Shown here: piece by piece, positions 1 to 10,919 of the stretch
How positions within the stretch are numbered: position 1 is the first letter of the stretch
How the letters are laid out: the number at the start of each line of letters is the position of its first letter
Assembly: GCF_020360975.1 (NCBI RefSeq)
Contig: NW_025408674.1
Span: 1,488,001 to 1,552,000, forward strand
Source of the DNA: Hirsutella rhossiliensis
Taxonomy: Eukaryota; Ascomycota; Sordariomycetes; Hypocreales; Ophiocordycipitaceae
DNA: 64,000 nt
Direction of reading: 5' to 3'
Notes under the pieces: model-generated
Database searches by the model: none
Seen by the model: only the letters and a program-made list of their open reading frames with translations
Told to the model about the DNA's origin: nothing
Position numbers and translations under genes: made by a program

Positions 1-699
1 GCCCTGCCCGTCTTCCTCGACACGGGCGCGACGCTGACGCTGCTGCCGGCCGCCGTGGTGCGCGCCATGGCGACGGCCCTCGGCGCCGCCGTCGACGACC
101 CGGCCGCCCTGTTCCAGAAGACGTTTTACCGCCTGCCCTGCGGCCTGATGGACCAGGAGGGCAGCTTCGACTTTGGCTTTGACGGCGTCACCATCTTTGT
201 GCCCTACAAGGAGATGATTCGCCAGCTTGCGCAGCCGGGCCAGGACCCCGTCTGCTACCTCGGCCTCATGCAGAGCGACAAGTTCTCCCTCCTCGGCGAC
301 ACCTTTCTGCGCTCAGCCTACGGTGAGTTGGCCTCCCCCCCCCCCTCAAGGGCTCCGGTGTTGGCCTCGACGTGAGACGCACGGCTGACCCGGCGGGAGA
401 CAGTCGTCTTCGACCTCGACCGCAACATGACTTACATGGCTCGCCACGCAAACTGCGGCTCCACCCCCGAGGCCATCTCCCCCATGTCCAACGTCGGAGC
501 CATGACCGGCCGCTGCAACGAGCCCAGCCTGGCCAAGACGCGTCTGGACGCCTCCGAAGCCGTAGCAGCCGGCGCCGCGGCCACCAACAGCACCGGCCGC
601 AAGAAAAGCGCCGCCGCGTCCGGCCTGGTGCTGGACACGGCGTCGCTCGTCACCGTCGTCGGCGCCGCTGCGTGCGCCCTCGTGTTTGGCCTCGTCTGA
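1..699 (+). CDS. Pepsin-like aspartic protease, GPI-anchored type (3' part of gene)
   Basis: The gene runs in from the left edge, so only the C-terminal lobe is present. Exons are <1-322 and 404-699, with an 81-nt GTGAGT...CAG intron. The second catalytic motif of the pepsin fold, DTGATLTLLP, lies at residues 7-16, and LLGDTFLRSAYVVFDLDRN matches the strand pair that closes the C-terminal lobe. After the enzyme domain comes a Ser/Thr/Ala-rich spacer, then a terminal hydrophobic stretch ending CALVFGLV directly at the stop. That arrangement is typical of a GPI-attachment signal, so a plasma-membrane or wall-linked protease of the yapsin/OPSB kind is inferred. The N-terminal lobe and signal peptide lie outside the window. 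The family call is firm; the GPI anchor is an inference from the tail. Confidence 0.88.
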
Positions 700-1254
700 G
701 GGCCGAGAGAGAGAGAGAGAGGCGTGTGTACATGGGTGAGAGGGTGAGAGGGCCTGTGGCCTCGTGGGCTTGGTTACGGCTGGATCCAAACCGTTTCCTT
801 TTTTCCCCTCGTCTTTGGATGGAGGCGGAGCGTTTAATGTCTTTTATTTTTCCTTTCTCCTGCATCATGGCTTATTGCGGCTTATTGCATTGTAGCATCA
901 TCAGCGGCATCGCGGCGCACCACGCTGGACTTTTACACACATCTGCATTACACGGCACGGGCATAGAGAGAAAGGGGGGACTCGGGACTAGAGCAACATG
1001 TTCATGGATGACGAGCAAGATGTTAACGAAGATACCTAAAAGCTGAAAGAGATGCATGCTTCCCCTCCTGAAGAAGAAGACAAGGACGACAAAAGACGTG
1101 AAAGAGACTCGCACCGCAAGCCAGAACAAAAGCAAACGCAAGCAGTGCATGTACCAGCCAAAACTGTATCCAAAGGCCGAGAGAGAGAGAAAGGAGACGG
1201 CGTCGGCCACGAACGAAGGACGCCGGGACAGACGGTGGCAGACACGACGGACCC
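700..1254. other. Gene-free spacer between convergent genes
   Basis: This holds the 3' ends of the protease (plus strand) and the lactonase-like gene (minus strand). A short GA repeat at about 708-722 is the only structure seen. Confidence 0.6.
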
Positions 1255-2523
1255 TCAGCGAATCTGCTGCACAAACTGCGGCCCCTTGCCGCTGAAGACG
1301 GACATGGAAATGTTCCACAGCGGCGCGGCCGTCAGCTCGCCCGTGTCCTTGTTGCGCGCCATGCCCCAGATGCCCGACTCGCCCTTGCCGTTGGCGACGA
1401 GGACGAGGGCGCCGTCGCCCGTCAGGCTGAACATGCGCGGGTTCTGGCCGTGGCTGGGCTGCTGGCCGACAAACTCGAGCTTCAGGCCGCCGGCGGGCCC
1501 GGCCTTGGCGCCGTCCCGCTTGCCCTTGTCCTTGCCCTTGGCCGGGCAGGCCTGGCTGACGCGGAAGTGGGCGATGTGGTCGTCCGGGTCCTCGGTCAGG
1601 CGGTTGGAGACGTAGACGTCCTTGCCGTCGGGGCCGAGGGCCAGCTCGCCGGCGGCGGCCTTGGGATGGGGCACGCCCGGGCCGAAGCTCGAGATGCTCT
1701 GGACCAGGGTCATGGCCAGGCCCTTGTCGCCGGCGCCGGCGCGGTCGACGGCGTAGACGTTGATGAGGTTCTTGAGCTCGCACAGCACCAGGAAGTGCGT
1801 CGCCGGCTGCGGGCCCGGCGGGTAGAAGGCGCCGTGGCGCGGGCCGCAGCCGGCGGGCTCGACGGGGACGTGGTTGACGAGGGCGTAGCCGCCGTCGTCC
1901 TGGGCGGCCAGGATGTGGATCGAGTCGGTGCCCAGGTCCGGCACGGCCACGAACCGGCCGTCGGCGCCGTCGGGCACCACCTGGTGCGGGTGCGGCTTGT
2001 CCTGGCGCTCCTTGTTGGGGCCCAGCTTGTCGCCCGGCAGCCTGACCGAGGCGAGCTGCTTGACGGCGCCGGCGTCGGCCACGTCCCACACGTCGACGGA
2101 GCCGTTGCCGTAGGCGGCCCCGAGCATGCGCTTGCCGCCCTGCGTCAGCGCCAGGTGCACCAGGCCCGCGCTGCCGGCGAAGGCCTGCCGCTCCTTGATC
2201 GCGAGCCGGTCCAGGTCGACGCTCAGCGACCGCACCTCGGTGCCCGCCTCGTCGAGGGCGAAGAGCGTGTCGGGCGCCCGGAACGCCACCCACGACGGGA
2301 TGCCCTTGGTCGAGTGGTTGAGCTTGATGTCGATGCCGGCCCCGGACGCCCGCACCGTGCCCAGCATGATGCTGCCCTCGCCCGACATGAGGATGCGCGT
2401 CTGGCTGCCGCCGCCACCGCCCTTGCCACCGCCCTTGCCACCGCCCTCTGACTTGGGATCCGTGGCCGGGGCCGCGGCTGCGGTGCCGACCAGGAGGCCG
2501 CCGACGAGGACGCGGAGTCTCAT
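1255..2523 (-). CDS. Secreted lactonase-type seven-bladed beta-propeller protein
   Basis: Single exon, 422 aa. Residues 1-18 form a signal peptide (MRLRVLVGGLLVGTAAAA), followed by a Gly/Lys-rich linker of about 20 residues. The rest has the repeating blades of the lactonase/6-phosphogluconolactonase-like family: the conserved HPHQ element in DKPHPHQVVPDG, then VAVPDLGTDSI, GCGPRHGAFYP and a late QNPRMFSLTGDG blade. Fungal members include carboxy-cis,cis-muconate cyclase, but many are secreted proteins of unknown substrate. The ATG is directly preceded by a leader with a hexanucleotide repeat. Family assignment is confident; the substrate cannot be read from sequence. Confidence 0.85.
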   Translation of the reverse strand: MRLRVLVGGLLVGTAAAAPATDPKSEGGGKGGGKGGGGGSQTRILMSGEGSIMLGTVRASGAGIDIKLNHSTKGIPSWVAFRAPDTLFALDEAGTEVRSLSVDLDRLAIKERQAFAGSAGLVHLALTQGGKRMLGAAYGNGSVDVWDVADAGAVKQLASVRLPGDKLGPNKERQDKPHPHQVVPDGADGRFVAVPDLGTDSIHILAAQDDGGYALVNHVPVEPAGCGPRHGAFYPPGPQPATHFLVLCELKNLINVYAVDRAGAGDKGLAMTLVQSISSFGPGVPHPKAAAGELALGPDGKDVYVSNRLTEDPDDHIAHFRVSQACPAKGKDKGKRDGAKAGPAGGLKLEFVGQQPSHGQNPRMFSLTGDGALVLVANGKGESGIWGMARNKDTGELTAAPLWNISMSVFSGKGPQFVQQIR

Positions 2524-2610
2524 GATGCGGGTGTTGTTGCCGACGTTGGTGTTGTTTGTTGTTGGAGTTGGTGTTGCTTTTTTTTGGTCTTTGTCGTAAT
2601 CCCGGTCCTG

Positions 2611-2645
<35 letters not shown>

Positions 2646-3857
2646 GGAGAGTCTCTCTGCCCCCTTTTCGCAGCGTCTCTCTCGTCTACTTTTTCTTACG
2701 GACTGACCGGATAACTTGTCTCTTTCACTTGACGATATCAATGCGATGCTTGGAATGGGCAGCTTCACTGGGTTGTTGAAGCGATGGCCGGCGCTGTGAG
2801 TGAGCCTTGCTGTGGAATGTCCTTCCTCTCTCCCTCTGTTGGAGCGTTGGTGTGTGCGTTGCTGATTCTAAACAAGGACACTGATCTACACGGCAAGCCC
2901 GCCAGCTTATATATCCCGACCATCGTGGGCCTCGCCCTGCAGCAGATAAAGAGACCCCAACGCAACCGCGCCGCCACCCCTTTGATGCGACGAGGAACCA
3001 CCCGCCGCCGGCGTCAAAGGCGCGCGCAACGACGGGCCGTTCGTTCACCCCGCAAGCGCCTCGGTCCTTTTCTTCCCTCGGCCGCGTAGCACAAACGCTG
3101 CTCGCCCGGCATGCGGCGACGCGGTCAAGGTGGTGGTTGTTGTCCTCGTGGGCCGCCCAACGGACAAAGGATAGGGGGGATCAAGGGGGAGATTGGGCCG
3201 CGCGGGACAAAGAAGCATGTTTGTCTCCGGCGGAGACCCTGCGTTGTCTTGGCGTCTCAGACGAGGGGGGACTGAGAGTGCGCGTTGCACACGCCGCTGT
3301 GGCCACGATTCCGGCGCTTAAAGCCTGGCCGGGGGGGGGCCATGAACTGACCCTGCGCTGTTCGCCGACACCGGCCGCTCATCCCGTGGCGGCTGCTTGC
3401 CCGGGAGAGCCTCGTTCCCGGTCACGACGGTTGGACGCCCACGCTTCACCGGGAGCCGCCTTGAGCTATCGTGGCTGGGTGCTTGCTGGTGACTCACTTG
3501 GCTGCCGACATACATGCATGTTTTATCGGTGCAGTCCCGACGAAAACCCAGGCAGGCAGAGCCAACATGGGAATGACATTATTCGGACTCTTTGCTAATT
3601 CGTACGACACAACAAGACGAAACCGCCTTGCAGACTTGAATGCTCAGATTCGTCGCGGCAAATCCAGCATGAAACCATATCCCGTGCAACACGGCTCAAA
3701 CGGAAAATAGAGCAAAAGATGGGGGGGGAAACGCCCGCTGGTCTATGGGGTGGGATATCTCGTCCTGCAACTTGCCCTTCGCTCGCCCCAAGATGGATCC
3801 CGTCGTCAACCTCTCCCTCCCCACGTTGGCCAAGATACGCTCGGATTGCCTCTCCTT
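2524..3857. other. Intergenic region, upstream of the lactonase-like gene
   Basis: No gene is recognised. It contains the (GTCCTC)n tract at 2611-2646 and a G run near 3335-3343. Short open frames here lack family resemblance. Confidence 0.55.
2611..2646. repeat. Hexanucleotide repeat (GTCCTC)n
   Basis: About six tandem copies sit about 90 bp upstream of the lactonase-like start codon, probably in its leader or promoter. Confidence 0.85.
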
Positions 3858-4601
3858 CTACCAGGTCAGGCCGACGGCCTTGCCCTCGTAGGCGACAGCA
3901 GAGTCGGCCTTGTCGAGGACATTGTCAAACATCCAGCGGCCGACGTCCTGGCGCGAGATGAAATAGCCCACCTCCTTGGTCTCGATGCCCGACGGGCCCT
4001 CGACGTGGACGCGGATCTTCTTGTCGGCCTTCTCGCCGTCGGTGAGCAGGCTGGGCCGCACAATGACGAAGCGCTCCTGGCTGGCAAACAGCCTCTTCTC
4101 CGCCACCTTCTTGTCCTCGTGGGGCGCGTGCAGGGCGTAGCGGTAAAAGGGCGTCAGCAGCAGCGGCACGTCGCGGCCGTGCTCCGAGATGCCCGTGGTG
4201 CTGACGACGGCGAGCAGCGGCCGGCCGCGGGCGCCCCACGATGCGCGCAGGTCGGCGAGGGCGTCGAGCAGCGCCGCGACGCCCTTCTTGCACACGTCCG
4301 GGTCGTCCATGGACAGGCTGCCCATGTTGACGACGCCGCCGATGGAGAAGCTGACGGCGTCGACGAGGCGCCCCTGGTCCGCCGGGCTCGTCAGGCACCC
4401 GGCCACGGCCTTGGCGTCGTGCGCGTTGCCCTCGCGCACCACCAGGTTGGACGGCTTGTCCGGGAACAGCGCCTCGAGCTTGGACGGCGTGCGGCACAGG
4501 GCGATGCACACGTGCCCGGCGGCGACGGAGCGGCGGAGGGCCGAGAGGCCGCAGCCGCCCGTGGCGCCGAAGAAGGCGATTGTCTTTGGGGAGGCCGCCA
4601 T
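3858..4601 (-). CDS. NmrA-like NAD(P)-binding oxidoreductase
   Basis: Single exon, 247 aa, starting MAASPKTIAFFGATGGCG. The GATGGCG glycine motif at residues 12-18 follows the first beta strand of a Rossmann fold, as in atypical short-chain dehydrogenases of the NmrA/NAD(P)H-binding type. A central VVSTTGIS strand and the late RPSLLTDG segment also fit that family. No Tyr-x3-Lys catalytic pair is evident, so it may be a redox sensor or a reductase of unknown substrate. The start is the ATG in good context at 4601. An upstream extension would only read through a CAT/ATC repeat, which argues against it. Confidence 0.8.
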   Translation of the reverse strand: MAASPKTIAFFGATGGCGLSALRRSVAAGHVCIALCRTPSKLEALFPDKPSNLVVREGNAHDAKAVAGCLTSPADQGRLVDAVSFSIGGVVNMGSLSMDDPDVCKKGVAALLDALADLRASWGARGRPLLAVVSTTGISEHGRDVPLLLTPFYRYALHAPHEDKKVAEKRLFASQERFVIVRPSLLTDGEKADKKIRVHVEGPSGIETKEVGYFISRQDVGRWMFDNVLDKADSAVAYEGKAVGLTW

Positions 4602-5812
4602 TTTGTGTGCTTCTCTGGATGTGTCGATGGTGATGGTGATGGTGATGGTGATGGTGATGATGATGCTGCTGCTGCCAAAGTGCAAGTCGATGGCGGTGGT
4701 TGGCGACTCGGTGGGTGGCCGAGGTGCAAAGATGGCGTCTTGAATCGAGCCCGCCCGCAGTCGACAGTCGCCGTCCAATCCCGTACGGATCCGAGCTCAG
4801 CCTCTGATCTCTCTCTCGCCTTGCTGTCGCTTGTCTTCGGCTGTGTGCTGCGCTCAGGGTACAGAGGCAGACGAGTGTCGATTGGGCGTCATGAGAAGCT
4901 GGAGATGCAGTGACCAAGTCAAAAGACGCCCGTCCTCATCCTCGTCCTCCCCCAAGGCCGCTTTATATCCAAAACACACAAGGCCCGGCCCTCGCTCTCT
5001 TCCTCTCCTCTCCGTCCCTCGTCGGCCTTACGTCCTCTTCGCCCAGCAAGAAGCGGCACTTGCTTTCCCCCGGGCTGCCGTGCGTCGTGCAAGGTGGATG
5101 CCGCCCGCCCCCACGCGCCTCTCGAAGCCTGGCACCGTGCCCTTGTTAGGCCTTTGGTCTGTCCCGCCGCCTGGCCTGCTATCGTCTCGCTGGTACCGCC
5201 CGCACCGTTCGGCGTCGGCCCGTCTTGGCGCTTCTCGCCCTTCGCGTGTTCGCGCCTTTGCGCACCGGATTAGTCATGCGACGCCGTGGCCGTCCGTTGT
5301 GGCAGTGGCTTAGACGGGGCCTGTGCTCATGTCTCCGCTTCGCAGCAGCAAGCCATGGATCCACATGTCCGTCACGTGCAGTCACACTCCTCAAACTCCG
5401 CAATCCTCCTCAAAGCACTCAAAGCATTCTTTGTACTGTAAGTCCGTCCGTAGGTTCAGGGGCATCCCTGGCTGGTATTCGATTCATTTGTACATATTTC
5501 CGTCCTGTTCCATCCGCCTGCTTGCCCAAGGCGACCAAGGAATTACTTCAGCGGCCCCTCGATTACCAGTCCCGGACAGACCCAACCAAGTGTGGCAACC
5601 AGACGCTCTCTCAACTCCAGAAAAAAAAACACCACACGATGCAAAATGCCTGTACCAACTAGACAAACGGCTAGACAGGCCATAATACAGACCAAGAGTA
5701 GGCGACGAGACCACGTGAAAGCCGGGCCAACAAGGAAAACCCCCCCAACCTTTCCACGCCGGGGAATCATCAAACATCAAAACACTCCCACCGGACAACC
5801 GCACGAGCCGCC
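4602..5812. other. Intergenic region between NmrA-like and Crh genes
   Basis: It contains the GATGGT repeat at 4625-4675 next to the NmrA-like start. Nothing else is recognised; open frames here are not family-like. Confidence 0.55.
4625..4675. repeat. GATGGT / GATGAT microsatellite
   Basis: Tandem GATGGT units lie 24 bp upstream of the NmrA-like start codon and would fall in its 5' leader. Confidence 0.85.
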
Positions 5813-7294
5813 TCACAACCACACCAGGGCGCTGCCGGCAATGATAATGGCCAGCGCGCTTGCGCTCGCCTTGGCGCTGCCGCTCTTGCCACCTTCGTTG
5901 TTGCTGGTGCTGCTGCCGTCGCCGTCGCAACTCTGACTGAAGCTCTTGGTATCGCAGCCCGACGAGCCCCCTCCCTGGCTGGATCCGGCGTTTCCTCCTC
6001 CTCCTCCTCCGCCGCCGCCGCCGCCGCCGCCCTTGTTCTCGCCACTGTGGTCGTGGCCCTGCGATCCGGAGCTGCCGCCGGGGATGGTGTTTTGCGTCTT
6101 CTTGGGCTTTTCCGCGCCATCGGTTGAAGACTTTTCTTCCTTCTTCTTGCCCTTGTCCATGTTGAGACCCGTGGCCTCTAGCGAGCCGAGTACCGTGTCC
6201 TTGTCGCCGTCGACGACGGTGTTGTTGGTGCCCTTGGCGTCGCTGTACGTGTAGCTCTTTCCGCGGTTGGTGCCGGGCGCCTTTTTCGCATCGTAGCACT
6301 CGATGGAGACTTCCGAGACCGTGGCATAATAATAGCCGGCCTTTTGGATATCCTGGGCGTTCCAGTCAATCTCGCCACCGGCCCACTGGATGGTGCCCTT
6401 TTCGTTGCTGGCCAGGCCGCCGGGCCAGAGCGAGAGCTGTACGCGGGCAGGGGTCTGGGGAAAGTCCCACTGCTGGTTCTTGTCGTTCCACGTGTCTTTG
6501 CGGAGCTTGGTTCGGCCCAATTTGCCGTCGACATACCACTCGATCTGCTCGGGCGTCCAGCGAATCTCATATTCGTGAAAGTTGGCAAACGTGTCGCTTG
6601 CCGAGATGTTGCCCGCGTTGCGATCTAGACGGCACAAGTTAGCTGACACCAAGCCCGCGTCGTCGTCTGCCGGCGTCGAGGTCACTTACAGTCGAGCTGG
6701 CCCTGGAAGTAGTAATTTGTCTGAGCCGTCTCCAGGTCGGCGCCCACAAACTCAAAGTCCACTTCGTCCTTGACATCCGAGAGCAGGATAAAGGCCGTCA
6801 CGACGCCCCTTCCGCGGCTCGACTTTAGCTTGGCCTTGACGGTGCCGTACCACATGTACGAAGTGGAGGCGAGGACGGTGCCGACGCTCTTCCTGGGCAT
6901 GGTCAGGAGGAGGTTGCCATCGTGTATGGCCGGCTCGCCCTGGGCGACCCAGTCGGCCTTTGTTGAGTCGCCGAGATATTTGCCAATGTCGACGATGCTG
7001 TCGAGGCTGTTGAACTTTGTCGTGGTGCTTTTGCAGACGGGCGCGGGGACGCAGGCGTCTAGTGAAAAGGACATGCGCGGTTCGCAGCCGCCGAGGCAGA
7101 AGGCGCCGGTTCCGCATTCGCCATATTCTGCGATGAGAGACAGGTCAGTCTGCGTCAAGGCCCAGACACGGAAGCCCAGGAGACTTACGCGAGCAGCAGG
7201 GCGCATCCTCGGGGCACTGTTGCTTAATCGAACACTTTGTGGCGACAACAGAGCAGGCGCCCAAGAGGGCAAGGAGCGTTGCGGAGCGCAACAT
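5813..7294 (-). CDS. Crh-family GH16 chitin-glucan transglycosylase with chitin-binding domain
   Basis: Three exons: 7294-7189, 7127-6690 and 6624-5813, giving 451 aa. A signal peptide (residues 1-18) is followed by a Cys-rich chitin-binding-like segment, CSIKQQCPEDAPCCS joined to QYGECGTGAFCLGGCEP across intron 1. The GH16 domain has the catalytic ExDxE signature in DEVDFEF (Glu157, Asp159, Glu161). The acceptor-side sequence WTPEQIEWYVDGK is typical of Crh1/Utr2/Crf proteins, which crosslink chitin to beta-glucan in the wall. The C-terminus has a Lys-rich linker, a 13-residue Gly run, a Ser/Gly/Asn-rich stretch and a hydrophobic GPI-type tail. The start at 7294 is chosen because it alone gives a signal peptide and in-phase splicing. 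Confidence 0.93.
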
Positions 7295-8827
7295 GGAAGC
7301 AAGATGCAAAAGTCGAAGACGGGATGCGAGCGGTCGGTGGCGACAACAATGTGTCAGGCTGAGTGTGAGGCAGAGTCGAGGGCCAGGCTCAGGCCAGGCT
7401 CAGGCCAACGGTGATTACGGTGATTAAAATTAGGAGGAATGTTATCATGGAAGGACCAACGCAAAAGATTGTGTGTCGTGGCGCAGGCGCAGGCGCGAAC
7501 GAGGAGGACAAGTCGGCCCAGCGAGTGAAGGCGTCGCGGGTGCGTGACCAGTCGGTCTCTCCCGAAGAGGTGGCCGGACAATGAAAACGAAGGCGAAACG
7601 AAGGCGTGAGGAAGGAGGAAGGAGGAAGGAGGAAGGAGTGAGAGAGAGGATGAGGGATGGAAGTGGGATGGCATGTTGTGGGAGCCGGACATGCCAAGTA
7701 CCAACTATAGATAGATAGTTCTCTTAACCACATGCACCGCTGGCGAGGAGGCGCTTCCGGCTTGCGCGTTGTTTTGACTTTGGCTAAGAGAAATATTTCA
7801 GCACCTGCCCTACAGTAATTAGTGCTTGTCGCAGTGGGAAACGTGGACCTGCAAGGGAGGTATAACGCAGATGCGGTACTCGATCGAGGTGCTACAGCAT
7901 GTCGCGTGCTGTGGCTGCGGCCTTGGCCGTGCCGTGCATATACTGGTAACTGCGGTTGACAGGCACATCGCACCGCAAGCAACGACTGACGACGGCGCTG
8001 CGGGGGCCCGACCAGCGAGCCGGTGCCACCTGGCAGCCATGGTCGTTGCACGCCGCAAAAAGGCGACAACCTCGGCTCGGTTCCCTGGCCGTGACACAGG
8101 ACCAGAGTGTCCAGTCCAGAAAGATGAACCCTCCAAGGTACTGTACTGTACTGTACCTAGGTACTACAGTACATGGCCAAGTTCCATGGTGGGCAGCAGG
8201 GCAGGTAACGTCACCTTTGGCCTGTGTATCCGTACGGAGTACAGTAGAGAGACACAGCTGACAGACAGGTGACAGGTGACAGGACCGCACAATGGAGGGG
8301 GTCCGAACCCCGTGGACAAGGCAGCTAGCTCCGGCTCTAGCCGCGCCGCGCACTGCAGTAAGTACAGTAGCAGACAAGACAGCCACCAACAAAAGCAAGG
8401 AAACCCTTCGGTCAAGCCAAGCCTTTTTGTACTTGGTCCAGATCGTTAACGACCCCAAGCCATAACGACCCCAAGCCCAAACTTTGCTCAGATATTCAGT
8501 TCAGTGCAATGCGCGTGCCCCCATCCCTGGACCCCTGAGCGGCGCCTACCCAATACTGACTGGACTGCACAGTACTTTACCCGTCAAGAACTCGGCTCAT
8601 TTCGCGCAGTCTTGGCAGCGGGAGCTGATCATAAGTGGGTTAAGCATCCTCTAATCTCTCCTTGACAGCCAGCGTTGCAACTTAGCCCCTGCCCTTGTCC
8701 ATCGCCTCGACTGCTGACTTCTTACGTCGTGCGGGGAATGCTGCATGTCCAGTCCCATCAAGATGCCAAATACTGACTGAACTGCCCGCATTCCTCTCTG
8801 CCTGAAAACTTCACTCCATGACCACCC
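7295..8827. other. Intergenic region upstream of the Crh gene
   Basis: It holds a GGAGGAAGGA-type purine repeat at about 7610-7640, CTGTACTGTACTGTACC at about 8140-8160 and a GGGGT/ACCCC hairpin near 8297. No gene is recognised. Confidence 0.5.
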
Positions 8828-10919
8828 TCACTTCGCCTTGCGCCGCGCCTTAAACGTCTTGAGGGGGTCACTCTTCCGCCCGCCAACCCGCGGCCCGCCA
8901 CGCTTCACCCGCCTTCCTTTTCTCTGCCCGCGCTCCTTGCCCCTCAGCCGCACAAACCCAATGTCTTCCTCCGTCAACCCCTTCCTGCCCTCCTTGGGCA
9001 AGAGATAGTCGGGTATGTGCTTCAGATGCGCCTGCTGCCGAGCCGTTCGCAACTCGCCGTCGTGACGAAGGTGGTTCATCTCGGATGGGTTCTCTTCGAA
9101 ATATCTGCACACGTCCCCGTCGTTAGCATCGCCTCCCGGCCCTGCGAGCTCCATGCCGGGACTTGCCTCTTGAGCTTTTCGCTCTTGAGCAGCTCTTGAC
9201 GCAACTCCCTAGTCCTGGCCTCACGCACTGCCACCTTGGTCACCGCTCGCAGCGCGTCATTCATACGGTATCGGAATGCCTCCACCTGCTTCGTGTTGAA
9301 GTTGTAGGGCGAAATCTCCTTGCCGGACTTGGTCTGTTGCCTCGTAATTCTCGCCAGCACCTTCTCGTCATTCTCGGCCGTCGGCGTCGTCGTGGGCATG
9401 TGCTTGCGATATAGCTCCTTTGGTACCACAAACGACAGTGCCATACCAGCCTTTCCTGCGCGTGCCGTTCGCCCGATCCTGTGCGTGTAGGAAGAAGCAG
9501 AGGTGGGCAGGTCGAAATTGAGGACTGCCGCCACATTCTTGAAGTCGATGCCTTGATTGGGGAAAGGGACAAGCGTCAGCCATCAAGTCCACGTTTGGAT
9601 GCGGGGCTTGGCGTCCCTTACCTCGTGATACGCCGTATTCTCTGTCATGTTTGGACGTCTTGCGCTTCTTAGCCGCCCGAGTGATTTCTTTGCCGGTGCC
9701 ATCGTCTCCCTGCGCGTCTTGCGCGCCATCCTCTTCCTTTTCCTCGTTCGCCCGTTCTTCGTTGCCGAGCACCTCCTTCTCGTCAGAAGCAATGATGATG
9801 TCGTACACGTTGCGGTTGAACTCTTCGACAACGTGGAGTCTCGAGTTGACGGGCAGCTCCGAGTTGAGGATGCAGCTGCGGATGCCGAATTGCTCGAAAA
9901 AGAGCTTGAGCCGGTAGCACCGGTCCACGTCGCCGACAAAGATGATGCACTTGCCCTTGACCAGCTGGAGTTTGAATATGACGTACGCGAGAAGGAATTT
10001 CTCGTCCTCGCCGCATCTAAGACCTGTCAGCAAGCAGGCATCGCATGCATCGGCGCAGATGCACACATACTTTGTCACCAACTGCGTCACTCCCTCGCCC
10101 TCGGCATCTGGTTCCTCGAGATCAAGCAACGTTGGCACGTTACTTCTGTAAAATATCTTCTTCAGCGAGTCGATCTCGGCCGTCAGGGTCGCGCTCATCA
10201 TGATTGTCTGTATGCCTTTCGGGATCGACCACGACAGGTTCTCCAGGTCCTCGTCGTAGCCGTATGACAGTAGAAGGTCGGCCTCATCCAAGACGAGATG
10301 GGAGAGCTTGCTCAAGTCAAGGGCCGAGTCATTGGACTTGACATTGTGCCAAGCCCGCGCCGGGGTCGATATGACAATGTCGGGAGACGTCGATAGCAAA
10401 GATCGCTGCACTGCATCCGACAGCTTGTCCGTCAACTTGACCACTTGTACGTCCTTGGCGCAGAAGGAGGAGAAGCGTTCGATGGCCTTGGATACCTGGT
10501 CGGCCAGCTCGCGGGTGGGAACAAGGATGAGGACAGAGGTGGCAGCATCGGTGTCGGTCTGGCGAGCGTTAGCATGCCCAAATGCGGCCGAGCCTCGAGA
10601 GTCATGTCGCGAGAAATGAAAAACATACACTCTTGCGCTTCAGAATGCCCGCCAGGATGGGAAGAACATAGGCCGCCGTCTTCCCGGACCCAGTCTTTGC
10701 CTTGCACAGCACGTCTTGCCCGTTGAGTGCCAAGGGGATGGCCTTTCGTTGAACGAGCGTTGGTTTTATGAAACTCTGCTCTGCAAGGGCCTGCAACAGC
10801 CTCGGGTCGAGGTCTAGGCCGGCAAATGTCGTCTCTTCTTCCTTCCTCTCGGGGCGGCTAGGACTTTGCGCCGCCGGCTCTGTGGATGGCACGCCGTCCT
10901 GGTTGAGTTTGCGCTTCAT
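8828..10919 (-). CDS. DBP9: DEAD-box RNA helicase Dbp9 (ribosome biogenesis)
   Basis: Five exons: 10919-10629, 10558-10071, 10016-9622, 9551-9167 and 9104-8828, giving 611 aa. It carries all helicase motifs: Q-motif before [15 protein letters not shown] (motif I at residues 74-81), [32 protein letters not shown], and EYGVSRGIDFKNV joined across intron 3 to [13 protein letters not shown]. An acidic/basic insert between the last two motifs and the C-terminal [15 protein letters not shown] element are typical of Dbp9, a nucleolar helicase for 60S subunit assembly. Intron 4 (9105-9166) begins with GC (AG/GCAAGT) instead of GT. Intron 2 is 54 nt, in frame and without a stop. Both calls rest on family alignment from memory. 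Confidence 0.93.

Noticed and set aside
1450..2451. 333-codon open frame antisense to the lactonase-like gene
   Set aside because: Same reason: antisense shadow of a gene with a clear signal peptide and family blocks.
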